The notes under the pieces were generated by a model. It worked only from the letters and a program-made list of their open reading frames with translations. It did no database searches and was not told the origin of the DNA. Positions 10,393 to 20,249 of a stretch of DNA of 64,000 nt are shown here, piece by piece (the first letter of the stretch is position 1; each line of letters opens with the position of its first letter). The position numbers and the translations under genes are program-made. Source of the stretch: Gelatoporia subvermispora B. Its lineage: Eukaryota > Basidiomycota > Agaricomycetes > Polyporales > Gelatoporiaceae. The stretch spans positions 2,165,057-2,229,056 of the forward strand of contig KB445791.1 in the NCBI GenBank assembly GCA_000320605.2. Direction: 5' to 3'.

Positions 10393-11819
10393 ATGTCTGA
10401 CAAGATGAAGATGGGAAGTGAAATTACCAAGAAATTGGAGGTCAGCTCATATGATACGTTGGCTCAGCCACGCTCCCCTCACGCGCTGCGGCATGCAGGA
10501 GTTTCACAAGACATCCGCTGTCGTTGCTCAGGAGGTGATCTTCGTTACCTGGCCTGCCAAAGTACGTTTCATCACTGCGTTTAGGTTCTTCATCTATTTC
10601 ACGACTTTTGTAGATTCTGTAATGTCCCTCATCTTGGCATACTTCCTCGTGCAGTCCCGTTCATGTTCCAAAATGTAGTGAATTGCAAGCCCTGATCGAC
10701 TCAACCATCCATCCATCCTCTCCGTTCCATCCTTCGCATGCTGCAAACTTTACAGACACCACCGTCTATCCTCCACCCAGCTATTTGGCAGACTCAGAAG
10801 GATCTGAGACCAAGAAACGCAAGCTCGACTCTGACGAGAGCGTGAACGGTGTCACCAGCGGCGTCAGCGCTACCAACGACACGCGCAATGCACGGTATCC
10901 CAACTTGATGCACGCAAACAAACATATTGTCAAGGTGCACGAACTCATGAAGAGAGAATGCGAACAGCTAGCTGAGCTTATCGTACGTGGTTACGAGTTA
11001 TCACAACATTGGTGCCTATACTCCCTCTCAGGACAAAGTGAAGCTATGGGTGAACTTGTCTATGCCGAAGTATGTCAGCTGCTCTGAAATGTCGGGCGTG
11101 TACTGAGATATCTATTCAGAATCGAAGAGTGGGTGCTTTTGCCTTCGTCTTTAGCTTACAAGCGGCCTCACAATTGAACTACAACATCTGCAGCGGTGAC
11201 AATTTCGGTGAGAATATATCTTGTAAATGTCAACCTCTGCTCACCCATTCCCTATATCATTACAGGCGTTCAGATCCAAGAAGGTTCGTTTGTTGCCCGA
11301 CTTACTTGTACGGGGACTCATATTTTTACAGAGGTCCTGAATGAACTACACCGTTCGCAAGAGAGCGCATACAATCTTCGAGACGCGGCTCGTCAGAACT
11401 TTGCTAACCGAGCGAAGATATGTTCGAAGATAATCAAATATCCTCATATCGAGGATTACATAGTATGTATCCACTGACTAGAGAAGAAGATATCATGCTC
11501 ATTGTACAAATCAGCTCGCATTGAAGGAGCATGACGAGAAACAGTTATATGTCTCGCGTCAGAACCTTCACGACCTTCGGAATGTGTACGCTATCCTCAC
11601 CGATATTCTGCACAAGAACATTACCAAGGTTCGTCTTGTCTTGCAACCAGAGCGCGGCGAATCTGATGGTTTGTCTAGATCCGCTCTCCGAAAGGTAATA
11701 ATGCAAGCGGTCTATACTAGTCGGTGTGTATCCAGATAGTACGCGGCAGTTCATGTGGCCAGTTCGGCGGGTATGCCTCATGTATCACCTACTCGGAGGA
11801 ATTTTTACAAGCCCCGTGA
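10393..11819 (+). CDS. PSME3: Proteasome activator PA28/REG-gamma homologue
   Basis: The spliced product starts MSDKMKMGSEITKKLEEFH and contains the PA28 N-terminal helix (VIFVTWPAK). A nuclear-type basic patch TKKRKLD sits in the variable loop, followed by DKVKLWVNLSMPKIEDGDNF and GVQIQEEVLNELHRSQESA. The C-terminal half holds KICSKIIKYPHIEDY and DEKQLYVSRQNLHDLRNVY. These match REG-gamma, which caps the 20S proteasome in the nucleus and opens its gate without ATP. Exons are extremely short: 11120-11128 (9 bases), 11194-11207 (14) and 11266-11283 (18) splice in frame to restore the family sequence. A 5-base exon at 10614-10618 is also needed to avoid a stop. The last exon is uncertain; I chose the frame ending at 11819, and another acceptor would end near 11865. 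Confidence 0.85.
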
Positions 11820-12006
11820 ACTTACACCACAGTACGTCTGCAGTGGTATTCCTAGAGCATGGATAGCCTAGCATCCTACTTATGCCATCTCCATATATGT
11901 ATACCTTGTTGGCGCCGAATAGATGCAGAAAGTATGCGCAATGGAGTATAGAGTGGTTCAAGTAGTTCGAAGACAATTCGAACAAAACTACACAAGTTCC
12001 CTGTGA

Positions 12007-13057
12007 TCAAACCGATATAGTCTTGAACACATTGAATCCGTCAAGTGCGGTGCTGATGACCGTTCCAGGAATCTGGGGATGCCAGTGAACCTCCTTGACA
12101 TCTTTTTGTCCTTGATGGACGAAGAGTAATTGTGGGGGCACATCGCGCCCACCCTCCGGCGTAACATCCATGGCGCCTGTTTCCTCGTCATCCTGCTCGA
12201 CTGCGAGATCCCACAACGTGACTTGGTCGTCTGATCCGGATGCTGCGAAGATGGAGTCTTCGGATGGATGCCATTCGATGGACGTGATCGGGCCACGGTG
12301 CCAGTTGAAGGCAGCAACAGGCGTAGGATCCGCCGCGGCCGTTCTATAGATGTATAAGTGAGATGTGTAGCTGTAGTAGTGTCGAAGAACATACCCCTTT
12401 TTCTTTACATTCCGCAAGTCCCAGACCTTGATTCCGCCCTCGTCGCCTCCGCTCAGAAGTAGGTATGATGTCGAACGGTTCCAGCTTATGACATTCACGT
12501 CGCTCTCGTGCGCTTTCTCAATACCTGCAACGCTCCGACGGCCCTTGCTCCGGACGTCCCAAATCTGCACGCTCTGGTCTGCCGAACACGATGCAAAGAC
12601 GGTTGCTTCAGATGGACTCCACTGCAAATCCTCCACACTCGACGTGTGCGAGAGGAACGGCTGCGAAAGTGCGTTGAAACCGGTCGGTGTTGTTGTTGTG
12701 AGATAGATTTTAGATGCGATATCACCGGTTAGCAGTCGTAATGCCGATGGATTTGACTCGCCAGATGACGCCCAATCCATGGCAAAACCTTCCGTACGCC
12801 CGTGCGAGTTGATCGTGAACGTAGGGGTATGTGTCCGTGCTTTGTCCGGGGTATAGCCAGGAACATCAAGTGCTTCGATGAGCGGTCGGACATCCCAGAT
12901 GTGGACCTTTCCTGTTTCTGCCCAGCTAGCAACGTAGTACGGTTGAGAGACCGGAGGCAAGGAAGATGAGGATGGGAGAGGCTGAGCACGGATTCGGTTG
13001 ACGCCACCGAAATGAGGGACAGAGCGGTATTCAAGGATAGGGTCCTCATCTAAGGCT

Positions 13058-13089
<32 letters not shown>

Positions 13090-13719
13090 TGATTCGTCTA
13101 GCAAGGGCGTTTCAGTAATGTCCCGAAGAGCACTCGTCCAGTACAACTTACCAGCCTGCTTTTGTGTCTTCTGCAGCGAACTCATTTTGTACACGGAAAT
13201 GTCGTTGCTCTTAGCAACGTCCGCTTGTGTGCCTGCAACAATATACGCAGTAGCAGGGAAGCGTTGCCGTTGGTCTCCTAGGTTGTCTCTCAGAACGTCA
13301 AAGGACAGGCACGGCCAGTTGACGTTCATAGAATGCCTCATAATATAAACAGATTCATCAGGTTCAAGTATCTCGTCCTTGCCTAGCTGATGTACACCAG
13401 GAATGAAGACGTCGGGCGCGGCGGGTGCCTCTTCTGATTCTTCAATGGCAGGCAGGACTTCGTCGTCGACTTCCATCTCTATGGAAGTAACGTTACAAGG
13501 ATACATTAATGAGATTGCACTTTTTAGCATACCGTCCTCTCCCTCAGCCGCAGTGCCATCTACAACCTCCTCATCGCTTTCATACTCGTCCTCCCAGCCA
13601 TCCTCGAATTCTCCCATTTCGTCTGGGTGCTCATTGTGCTGCTTGATGCCTTGCGTGGTTTTCTTTGCGGGGTGCGCATCGGATGATGTCTGAAGCTCTG
13701 TGACTGTTCTTTTAGACAT
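12007..13719 (-). CDS. RRB1: Ribosome assembly chaperone Rrb1 / GRWD1 (WD40)
   Basis: Starts MSKRTVTELQTSSDAHPAKK, then a long acidic region (EFEDGWEDEYESDEEVVDG) and the family block GVHQLGKDEILEPDESVY with MRHSMNVNWPCLSFDVLRDN. WD40 repeats follow, with clear DLQWSPSEATVFASCSADQS and SIEWHPSEDSIFAASGSDDQ segments. An Asp run encoded by a TCG/TCA repeat (13063-13090) precedes the propeller. Rrb1 escorts ribosomal protein uL3 to the nucleolus. There are two introns (13479-13532, 54 bases; 12344-12394, 51 bases). Both are multiples of three without stops, so retention would stay in frame. The predicted length after splicing is about 535 residues. The start is the second Met of the open frame, directly before the conserved SKR sequence. 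It converges on PA28. Confidence 0.92.
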
Positions 13720-14230
13720 TTTAGGAGGTATGATAGGGTAGTGCAAGGGCGTCGGTGCTAGATTCTGCAGAATTCAAGATGGGACAAGAAATTGTTGATC
13801 TCGATCTGCGCTACCACGTGGTGAATTGCATGACGTAAGAAGGATTATGGCACAGTCTAGCGCCCGCTGGAGGACTCGACTGGGTCGAGTGACGCGCGCG
13901 AAGGCGACCTGTTCGCGGGTAGAGAACATCCACATCCTCAGTCCTCTCCCTTTTCTCGCAGCTCGCTTTCTATCCTTATCACTACGCCTGTAAACGTGCA
14001 CTCTCTTCATAACCCAGCTGCAGCGATTGGTAAGTGAGAGCGCGATTTTCCGACTCACCGGTATTCGGAATATGTGGATGCTCGTTGAAGCGCGTGGAAA
14101 CACGTAGTCTTCCGCCGAGAGGATACGCGTCCTGACCACTTACCGCAGCTATATAACGCCGGAATAACACGCCGGACCCCCATTGAACTCCTCGCAATTC
14201 CTCGCTCTCGAATCTACCCCGAACTGCACA
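13720..14230. promoter_or_regulatory. Divergent promoter region, Rrb1 / MGST3, with CACGTG
   Basis: 511 bases between outward-reading starts. An E-box palindrome lies at 13815-13820 in the context ACCACGTGGT, 96 bases upstream of the Rrb1 start. Short open frames on the minus strand here have no recognisable motif. Confidence 0.5.
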
Positions 14231-15006
14231 ATGTCGACCGCTATTATCATCCCCTCTGAGTGAGCCGCCCATTCTCCTGAGGTCGTTCCATGTATCTGAC
14301 CGCAACGCAGTTATGTATACCCTGTGGCTGCAGTCACGTCCATCTTCTGGTTGACATTGTGGCAGACTATCAAGGTCGGACGGGCCCGCAAAGCCGCGAA
14401 TGTCCCGTACCCTCAGGGTCAGTATCCTGATCTCGTCCCTTCACGGTCGGTACTAACTTCGTTATATCATCAGTGTATGCGGACAAGGCCGAGGCCGCAG
14501 CTTCTCCGCAGGCGCAGGCCTTTAATTGTACTCAGCGTATGTACGCCTTGTGACCTAGAGGACTATCGCACTCAACGATGGATGTCCATAGGTGCTCACC
14601 AGAACACGCTCGAGAACCTTCCCAACATTATCTTCGGGTGAGTCTCGGTAATGGACGTATCATTGACCTGTCTTGACTGAGCATCCAGAACCCTCATTTA
14701 CGGGCTGAAGCATCCCAAGTATGCTGCGACCTTGTGCGGTGTCTGGACTGCCTTCCGAGTCCTGTACACCATCGGATACAGCACCGGTGACCCGAAGAAG
14801 GTAACGTTGATGGTTCAATTGATACGACGGCAGTATCTCACTGTAGACCTCAGCGCAACCTATTCGGCTCGGCTGCGCTCAACGCTTTCAGCTCACTTGG
14901 TAAGTCGTTATGCGTGTTGCCACGAAGCTGCGGCTGATATCACTTAATAGGTGTCCTCCTTGGTGCCACCTACACTGCCGCCAAATTCGTCGCGGACTCG
15001 TTGTAG
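14231..15006 (+). CDS. Microsomal glutathione S-transferase 3-like MAPEG protein
   Basis: The spliced protein starts MSTAIIIPSEYVYPVAAVTS. It contains WQTIKVGRARKAANVPYPQV, YADKAEA, then NCTQRAHQNTLENLPNIIFG and GLKHPKYAATLCGVWTAFRV followed by TIGYSTGDPKKRN. It ends with a last hydrophobic helix and TAAKFVADSL. The RAHQNTLEN block is the MAPEG signature of MGST3 and leukotriene C4 synthase relatives. Four transmembrane helices are expected. These enzymes conjugate or reduce lipid peroxides with glutathione in ER or outer mitochondrial membranes. There are at least five short introns; the final one (gtaagt...atag) splits the codon in SSLGVLLG. Length is about 150 residues, normal for the family. 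Confidence 0.9.
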
Positions 15007-15357
15007 ATGTTGGTATCGTCTTCGCCCAAGATCCTGTGTTCCGTGCAAAAGTAGTTACCCCATTGTTGTCACGACGTGTAGTACAAAACGCATACCGTAC
15101 CATCATGTATGCGCGGGGGCCCGAGTGAAAAAGTGGCACAGCGGTGATCTCATCTCGAGAATCAAGATCAGCCTTGCCGGCGCTTCCTCGGGCTAACATC
15201 TGAGACCCTAACGCGAACGCCTCAGGGGGTATCGCAACTTTACACCCAGCCTCTTTCCGGACGAGAGATTGTCACTGCGCTCGGTCTCATCTGGCTACTT
15301 CTGACCCATATGTCTGCCTATCTACACTAGACGACTTCTCTAAGGAAATAATAGGAT
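15007..15357. other. Intergenic after MGST3
   Basis: 351 bases between two genes read in the same direction. Nothing recognisable; it must hold the MGST3 3' end and the next promoter. Confidence 0.4.
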
Positions 15358-16849
15358 ATGCAAGCACCTACGGCTAACACAGAATCCCTTAGACGCCGCC
15401 CATCGCTGCCCTCATCGACCAGCGAGTTCGCTTTGCCATCTACCTCCTCCCCAGCAAATCGTTCACATCTTGCAGTGTCTGCAGATGACCTGAGTCCACT
15501 CCTCCTGCGGTTCCGACGACCAAGCCTGCTCGCGCCACACGCAGGATTCCAACTCGCAGAGTCCCGCCACCAGAGTCCCCTGGCTACGTCGTTCTCCTTG
15601 CCACTCTCTAGGCGCTATAGTACAAGCATCAACACCGATGACACAGACAACGAGAGTGCCAAAATGCTAACGGACAGCCCACCATCCGGCGACTCTGGCA
15701 GCACTACACCTTTCCTATCGAGCTCTCTTCCCGGATCATCGATGCAGAACGAAAGTGATTCTAGTATGAAGTCCAGTCGACCTCGAAGCCCATCGACCCC
15801 TCCACCACGTACGCAGCCCTTCTCAGCCATAGACATCCCAGCCGAGGCAACCGGGCGAGGGCATTCTCGGCGGTTATCACACGCGGTAAGCCATCTCTGC
15901 ATTTGGACCATCTACATGCTCACTCATTTGGCAGGTCAAGGCGCCGCGCATCCTGACACTCATATCGGAGGCTCGTCCGGAAGAGAACGAGGTTAAGTCG
16001 GAGGCGCAGTTCCAACGCCTGGTCGCATCGTGCTCTGAATCACCAGCGCAGTCTCGCATACCGCGAGCAGCGTCTGACCGCGGACGATACCCTGAAGAAG
16101 CGGACCACGAAGATCCTTTGAGAGAGGACACGCCCAGTGACGACGGTGAGTTCGATGAGCCAGCGCTGTTCGCGTACACGGAGCCCGCCATCAGCACCAA
16201 GCCCGTCACTCCTGCTCAAAGTGTGAATGGCGATGACAACGGGATGCTGGACAGTCCTGGAGGTGTTGCTATGGACGTTGATCTTGTCAGTTCTCTCACC
16301 ATCCGAGATGCCAATGCAGCTGACACCGTCGTAGCCACCGTCGGTATCGGCATCGCCTTCCATTTCCTCCTGGCGGTACACACCACCACCGACTTCCAGT
16401 GCGGTACGCAGTAACAAGCGTAAAAGTACGTGGTCCCCTTAATTTTAAGTATGTACTTTTTTAACGTCAAACATGCAGTGGAAGACCGCTATGATCCATA
16501 CCCAACATCTGCGAAGCGACGTGCAGTATCTCCATCGATATCTCATCTTCGTGACCTGAATAGCCGATCTGGGAACGGTACACCTCGGCTGACCATGCCC
16601 ATACCAATACCGATCCCACCACCAGGATCAGGCGCGTCATCGCCCATAGTCTCCGCCTCCTCATATTTCGGCTCGGGTCGGGCTAGCTTCGGCTCAACAA
16701 GCGCCTTATCGAGTCCGACGATGCGTGCCCAAATTGGCCTTGCGAGCCCTGTACTACGCCCAATGGTACGCGCGAGGCGAGACGAAGAGCGAGAGCTACG
16801 AGAGATTGACGGGGCTGGATTGGCAGTCAATGGTCTGAGTCTTACCTGA
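15358..16849 (+). CDS. Uncharacterised Ser/Pro-rich disordered protein
   Basis: Not recognised. The protein starts MQAPTANTESLRRRPSLPSS and is dominated by Ser, Pro, Thr and charged residues (RPRSPSTPPPRTQPFSAIDI), with almost no hydrophobic core. Three introns fit: after GHSRRLSHA (gtaagc...gcag), after DVDL (gtcagt...gtag, joining to PPSVSASPSISSWRYTPPP), and after NKRK (gtacgt...gcag). The C-terminal part has basic patches (SNKRK, SAKRRAVSPS) that could be nuclear signals, and the segment VKAPRILTLISEARPEENEV is the most ordered-looking stretch. Many S/T-P sites suggest phosphorylation. It converges on the HIU hydrolase gene. The start could be further upstream, since no conserved N-terminus guides the choice. 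Confidence 0.6.
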
Positions 16850-17056
16850 AGCACTGACACTTGCGGCAAGTGTCGTCTACGTGTTTTTGACGCATCGTCA
16901 GACAAATGTTGGTATTGTGCATCTCGGTCTCTTGCATAGCTGCATCTAGTGTACAACTCATTGTAACTCTATCGATCACACGTAGTCTACTCCTAACACC
17001 ATTGTTCCAATGTTCCAAATTGTTCTTGTACATGTAGTGTATGCATCGAATGCTAA

Positions 17057-17621
17057 TTAGCTGCCCCTGTAGGTCGTGTAGGAGTATGGGCTGATAAGAA
17101 GGGGGATATGGTAGTGTTCCGCCGGGTCTGAAACCTCGAATGTTATCTTAAAACCGAAGATCAGTGTGAAGCTATCAGCTGGTTGTTCGATGTTTACCCA
17201 CCTCCACCCAAGGGTAGAAACATTTGCGGCCTGTGCCCTCGAAGTATCCTTTGGTCTTGAAGACTACCTTGTACAGAGTGCCGGCCTTGAGTTTGAACTC
17301 GTCCGCCTCGTGACCTGGTGCGGATTCTGGATAGAGTTGCGTGCAGCGACCGTCGGCATCCGTTTTCCTACGATAGTGTAATGAGAGTCAGTAACTTGAT
17401 GAACTGACGCTGTTGTGCAGGAAGTTACCCTTCTGCCAGAGGTTGAAAAATGTCCATATTTGGGCTGACTGTCTCGCACTCCTGGAGTCGTACTACGACC
17501 CCCGAGGCCGGCTTGCCAAGCGAGGAGTCCAACACTGTAGATGTACTGGGTCAGCTGCTTCGCTTCGTTGCTCAACGCAGGTCAGCTACAGACCATGACA
17601 GGTAACGGGTGACTTCTTCAT
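17057..17621 (-). CDS. 5-hydroxyisourate hydrolase (transthyretin-like)
   Basis: Three exons joined by two typical short introns plus a last one at GTG GAG|gtgggt...ttaag give about 129 residues. The start is [20 protein letters not shown], followed by [10 protein letters not shown], then KTDADGRC and [20 protein letters not shown] with RKCFYPWVE. The end is the family signature [19 protein letters not shown]. The His near the N-terminus (CHVLD), the Arg of ADGRC and the terminal YRGS are the known active-site elements. The enzyme opens 5-hydroxyisourate after urate oxidase in purine breakdown. No PTS1 is present, so it is probably cytosolic. No other urate-pathway gene is in the window. Splicing restores every conserved residue, which makes the exon model firm. 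Confidence 0.93.
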
Positions 17622-18020
17622 CGCGAATGTAAGCCTGATGGTGGTTGACGAAAGAAGAAACTGGCGAGAAATCCCATGAGATTACGGCGCACACGCTCGA
17701 TGACGTCGACTTGTGTTGCTCTGATCAGATTACCTTCGCATAGCACAAGCATGCGAGGCGCAGGGCTCTGCTCGCGTTATTATCATGCATCATGACTGGG
17801 TCCGCCGTGATTGGCAAGTTTACCCCTTTTCCAACGGAGGTCTCATTTTCAGAATCATAACCATTCTTCCCCTTCACCGTAGGGCAAGCCTGGTCATGGC
17901 ATTGTGAGCGCCTACAAAGTCAGGCCAGGCGCCTGACGAGACATCACGTGCCGATCCATCCGTTTTCCTCGCATTTGGAAACTAAATTATTCTGCTACTA
18001 TCCCTTGAACTTTTGAAAAC
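17622..18020. promoter_or_regulatory. Divergent promoter region, HIU hydrolase / Rrp1, with ATCACGTGC
   Basis: 399 bases between outward-reading starts. An ATCACGTGCC element (CACGTG core 17945-17950) lies about 70 bases upstream of the Rrp1 start. Confidence 0.55.
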
Positions 18021-19208
18021 ATGGCGACCGAAGCATCGTCCAGTACGACAGCACCGTTAGGGAAGTATTTAGCATCAACAGGTGGGTGAAGAGCTCGCAC
18101 TTGGACTTTCGGACAATCTGTTGACGCGCTTGAAGACAAGAAAACTAGGGACAAGGCCGTGAAGAACTTGGCCGCTTTCCTCTCAGATCCTTCACGAGAT
18201 GTGCTCCCGAAGACCGAAATCTCTAAACTGTGGAAGGGAATATTCTACTGTATGATCGCAGTCATGGTTCTTCTACCTGGCTTGGGCTAATACGGGTATG
18301 TGTCCAGGCTTCTGGATGTCAGACAAGCCGCTTGTGCAACAAGCGTTAGCGAGCGAGCTGGCTGAGATCGTGCTCAATATCGAGAGTGTTCCCTCGGCAT
18401 TGGCGTTTTTGCGCGGCTTTTGGGAGGCTATGGTGCGAGAATGGAGCTCCATTGACCGACTACGGTGAGTGCAATACAGTAGAAGAAAGGGAATCTGTCG
18501 TTAACTCCTGCTTCAGAATCGACAAGTACTATATGCTTGTACGACGATTCGTCAACGCTGCTTTTAGACTCCTCATCCGAGAAGATTGGGAGCGTGCAAC
18601 GTTTGAGGCCTATACTTCAATCCTGGCAGACAAAGGCGGCCCTCTCTGGTGAGCAGTTCTAGCCGCCGTATAATGCCTCACAAATTACTTACGTACCTTA
18701 TACTATTAGTCCGGAGGACATCAGAGTACCAACCAGTCTATCATATCACCTTGCGGACATCTATCTCGAGGAGCTGGACAAAGCTTTCGCAAATGCTCCA
18801 GTAGACTCGCCTCTACCCGCTCCTCTATCTGCACTCCTCTCTCCCTTCTTCACACTCACAGCTCGAACACCCGTGAACATCACTTATCAGCGCATACAGT
18901 CATCTCTTCTTGGCCCTATATTCGGTGCATTATCTCCGCCGCGTGAAACGGACGAGCCAATTCGCAAAAGACCTCGTTTGTCTACGCTGGAGTACCCTCA
19001 CCTACTGCCCAACGCATGTGCTGAGGACCCGAAGACGGAGGGTGCTCTGGATAGGGCATCACTTAAGAAAGTCCTCTTGAAAAAGGTTTTCGACGTCGCA
19101 AGTGAGCAAGACACTCGGGATGCGAACAGACGGAAGCTCTATGCACTATGGAAAGAGCACACGGAAGACGAGGACTCGGGAGGGGATCAGAGTGATGATG
19201 AAAGATGA
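18021..19208 (+). CDS. RRP1: Ribosomal RNA processing protein Rrp1 (Nop52 family)
   Basis: The protein starts MATEASSSTTAPLGKYLAST. After the first intron it reads KKTRDKAVKNLAAFLSDPSR, then LPKTEISKLWKGIFYCFWMS and DKPLVQQALASELAEIV, the helical repeat region of the Nop52/Rrp1 family. RLRIDKYYMLVRRFVNAAFR is the conserved IDKFYMLIRR block. The C-terminus carries a basic/acidic tail (RKRPRLSTLE; EDEDSGGDQSDDER) with likely nuclear signals. Rrp1 acts in the nucleolus in processing 27S pre-rRNA to 25S/5.8S. Introns are around 50-60 bases. It converges on a small minus-strand gene with 75 bases between stops. Confidence 0.92.
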
Positions 19209-19283
19209 TATGTGTTCTTGTCAGAGTTGCACTGTTTGTACGAGATTATACAGGGTAATTACGCAGCGTAGCCCTTTGTCTGC

Positions 19284-19661
19284 TCACTCCGCCCAGTCGC
19301 CTTGTGAATAATACATGAACTGATACCACTCCTCTGAGAGCTTCCACTGCCTCGGGTTACGCTGCGTGCTGTGGTTGAAACCGGGATCGACCCCAGTTTC
19401 CTTTGGGGATATGCGATGGCAGAGGCCCCTGGATCAGGCTAGTAGCGTGTCAGTCGAGCTGGTACAAGCCGTTCGCCGATGGATACTAACCTTGGCTGCT
19501 GCCACTGAGCCCAGACATATGTCCACATAGCGGTCTCAATGGCCCCAAAGAGCATCAATGACTGAAGAAGTCTCGTGTGAGATATCCACAAGGGTTGCGA
19601 ATTGCGAGAATATGCGTACCGGCGCGCGAGCCGCAATAACTCCTGAAACTGTGGCCAACAT
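19284..19661 (-). CDS. Small single-pass membrane protein, unknown
   Basis: Not recognised. A three-exon model gives about 85 residues: MLATVSGVIAARAP, then SLMLFGAIETAMWTYVWAQW as one hydrophobic span, then QQPRGLCHRIS and a polar C-terminus containing QRNPRQWKLSEEWYQFMYYS and GDWAE. The introns would be gtacgc...cttcag (58 bases) and gtta...gatccag, and both keep the frame. The aromatic, charged C-terminus and the short hydrophobic N-terminus resemble small inner-membrane subunits of respiratory complexes, but I cannot assign one. An alternative acceptor three bases into the last exon region would give a different, shorter tail. Confidence 0.5.
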
Positions 19662-20249
19662 CGTCGTTGAGTATGAGGAAGTCTGGATAGTCTAGTATAG
19701 CGCGTGGCTTATGAAGAACTGCTCGTTGTCTGGATGTGTGTGGAGCATCCTGGACTCCGAGGCCTTAAATACCACGAAGACACCCCTGCCCCACATGCGC
19801 TATGAACGGGATGAGTCGGACGGTCAAACATCAGTCGCGACAGAATTCGGAACATGTCGAGCCGTCTCGCTCAACCCAGACCAGCATTGAATCACTACAC
19901 CGAGGGTGATACAGGAAGGCGGGGGTCTATAAGGATCCATAACACGGTGGCGGCGGTCTGGACGGAGGCAAGGCAGGGGGAGAGCATTCCAGCCACCGGC
20001 ACGTGATCCAGACCCGGTCTCCTCGGAGCCCATGCGCAGACTCGCCTGGCCTAGCCTGTCACTGCCTACAATGTATTCGTTGTTGTGCAGCCCGGGGTGC
20101 CATGGGCGAGCCTGGCATGACATATGTGTATCACGTCATTTGGGAGACCCGATGCTAGTAGGCTGCGGCCGCATGCCGTGAAATGCGGTGACATCAATTA
20201 TACACGAAGTAGGAAGCGACTACGTACAGCCCTAATTGCATGTAGTGTC
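19662..20249. other. Intergenic with CACGTG element
   Basis: About 590 bases without a supported gene. It has GCACGTGAT at 19999-20007, upstream of the small minus-strand gene. The right end is the 3' flank of the TBC gene. Confidence 0.45.

Noticed and set aside
16850..17056. Possible C-terminal extension of the 15358-16849 protein
   Set aside because: A clean stop follows LSLT and the next bases hold only short frames and the HIU hydrolase 3' flank.
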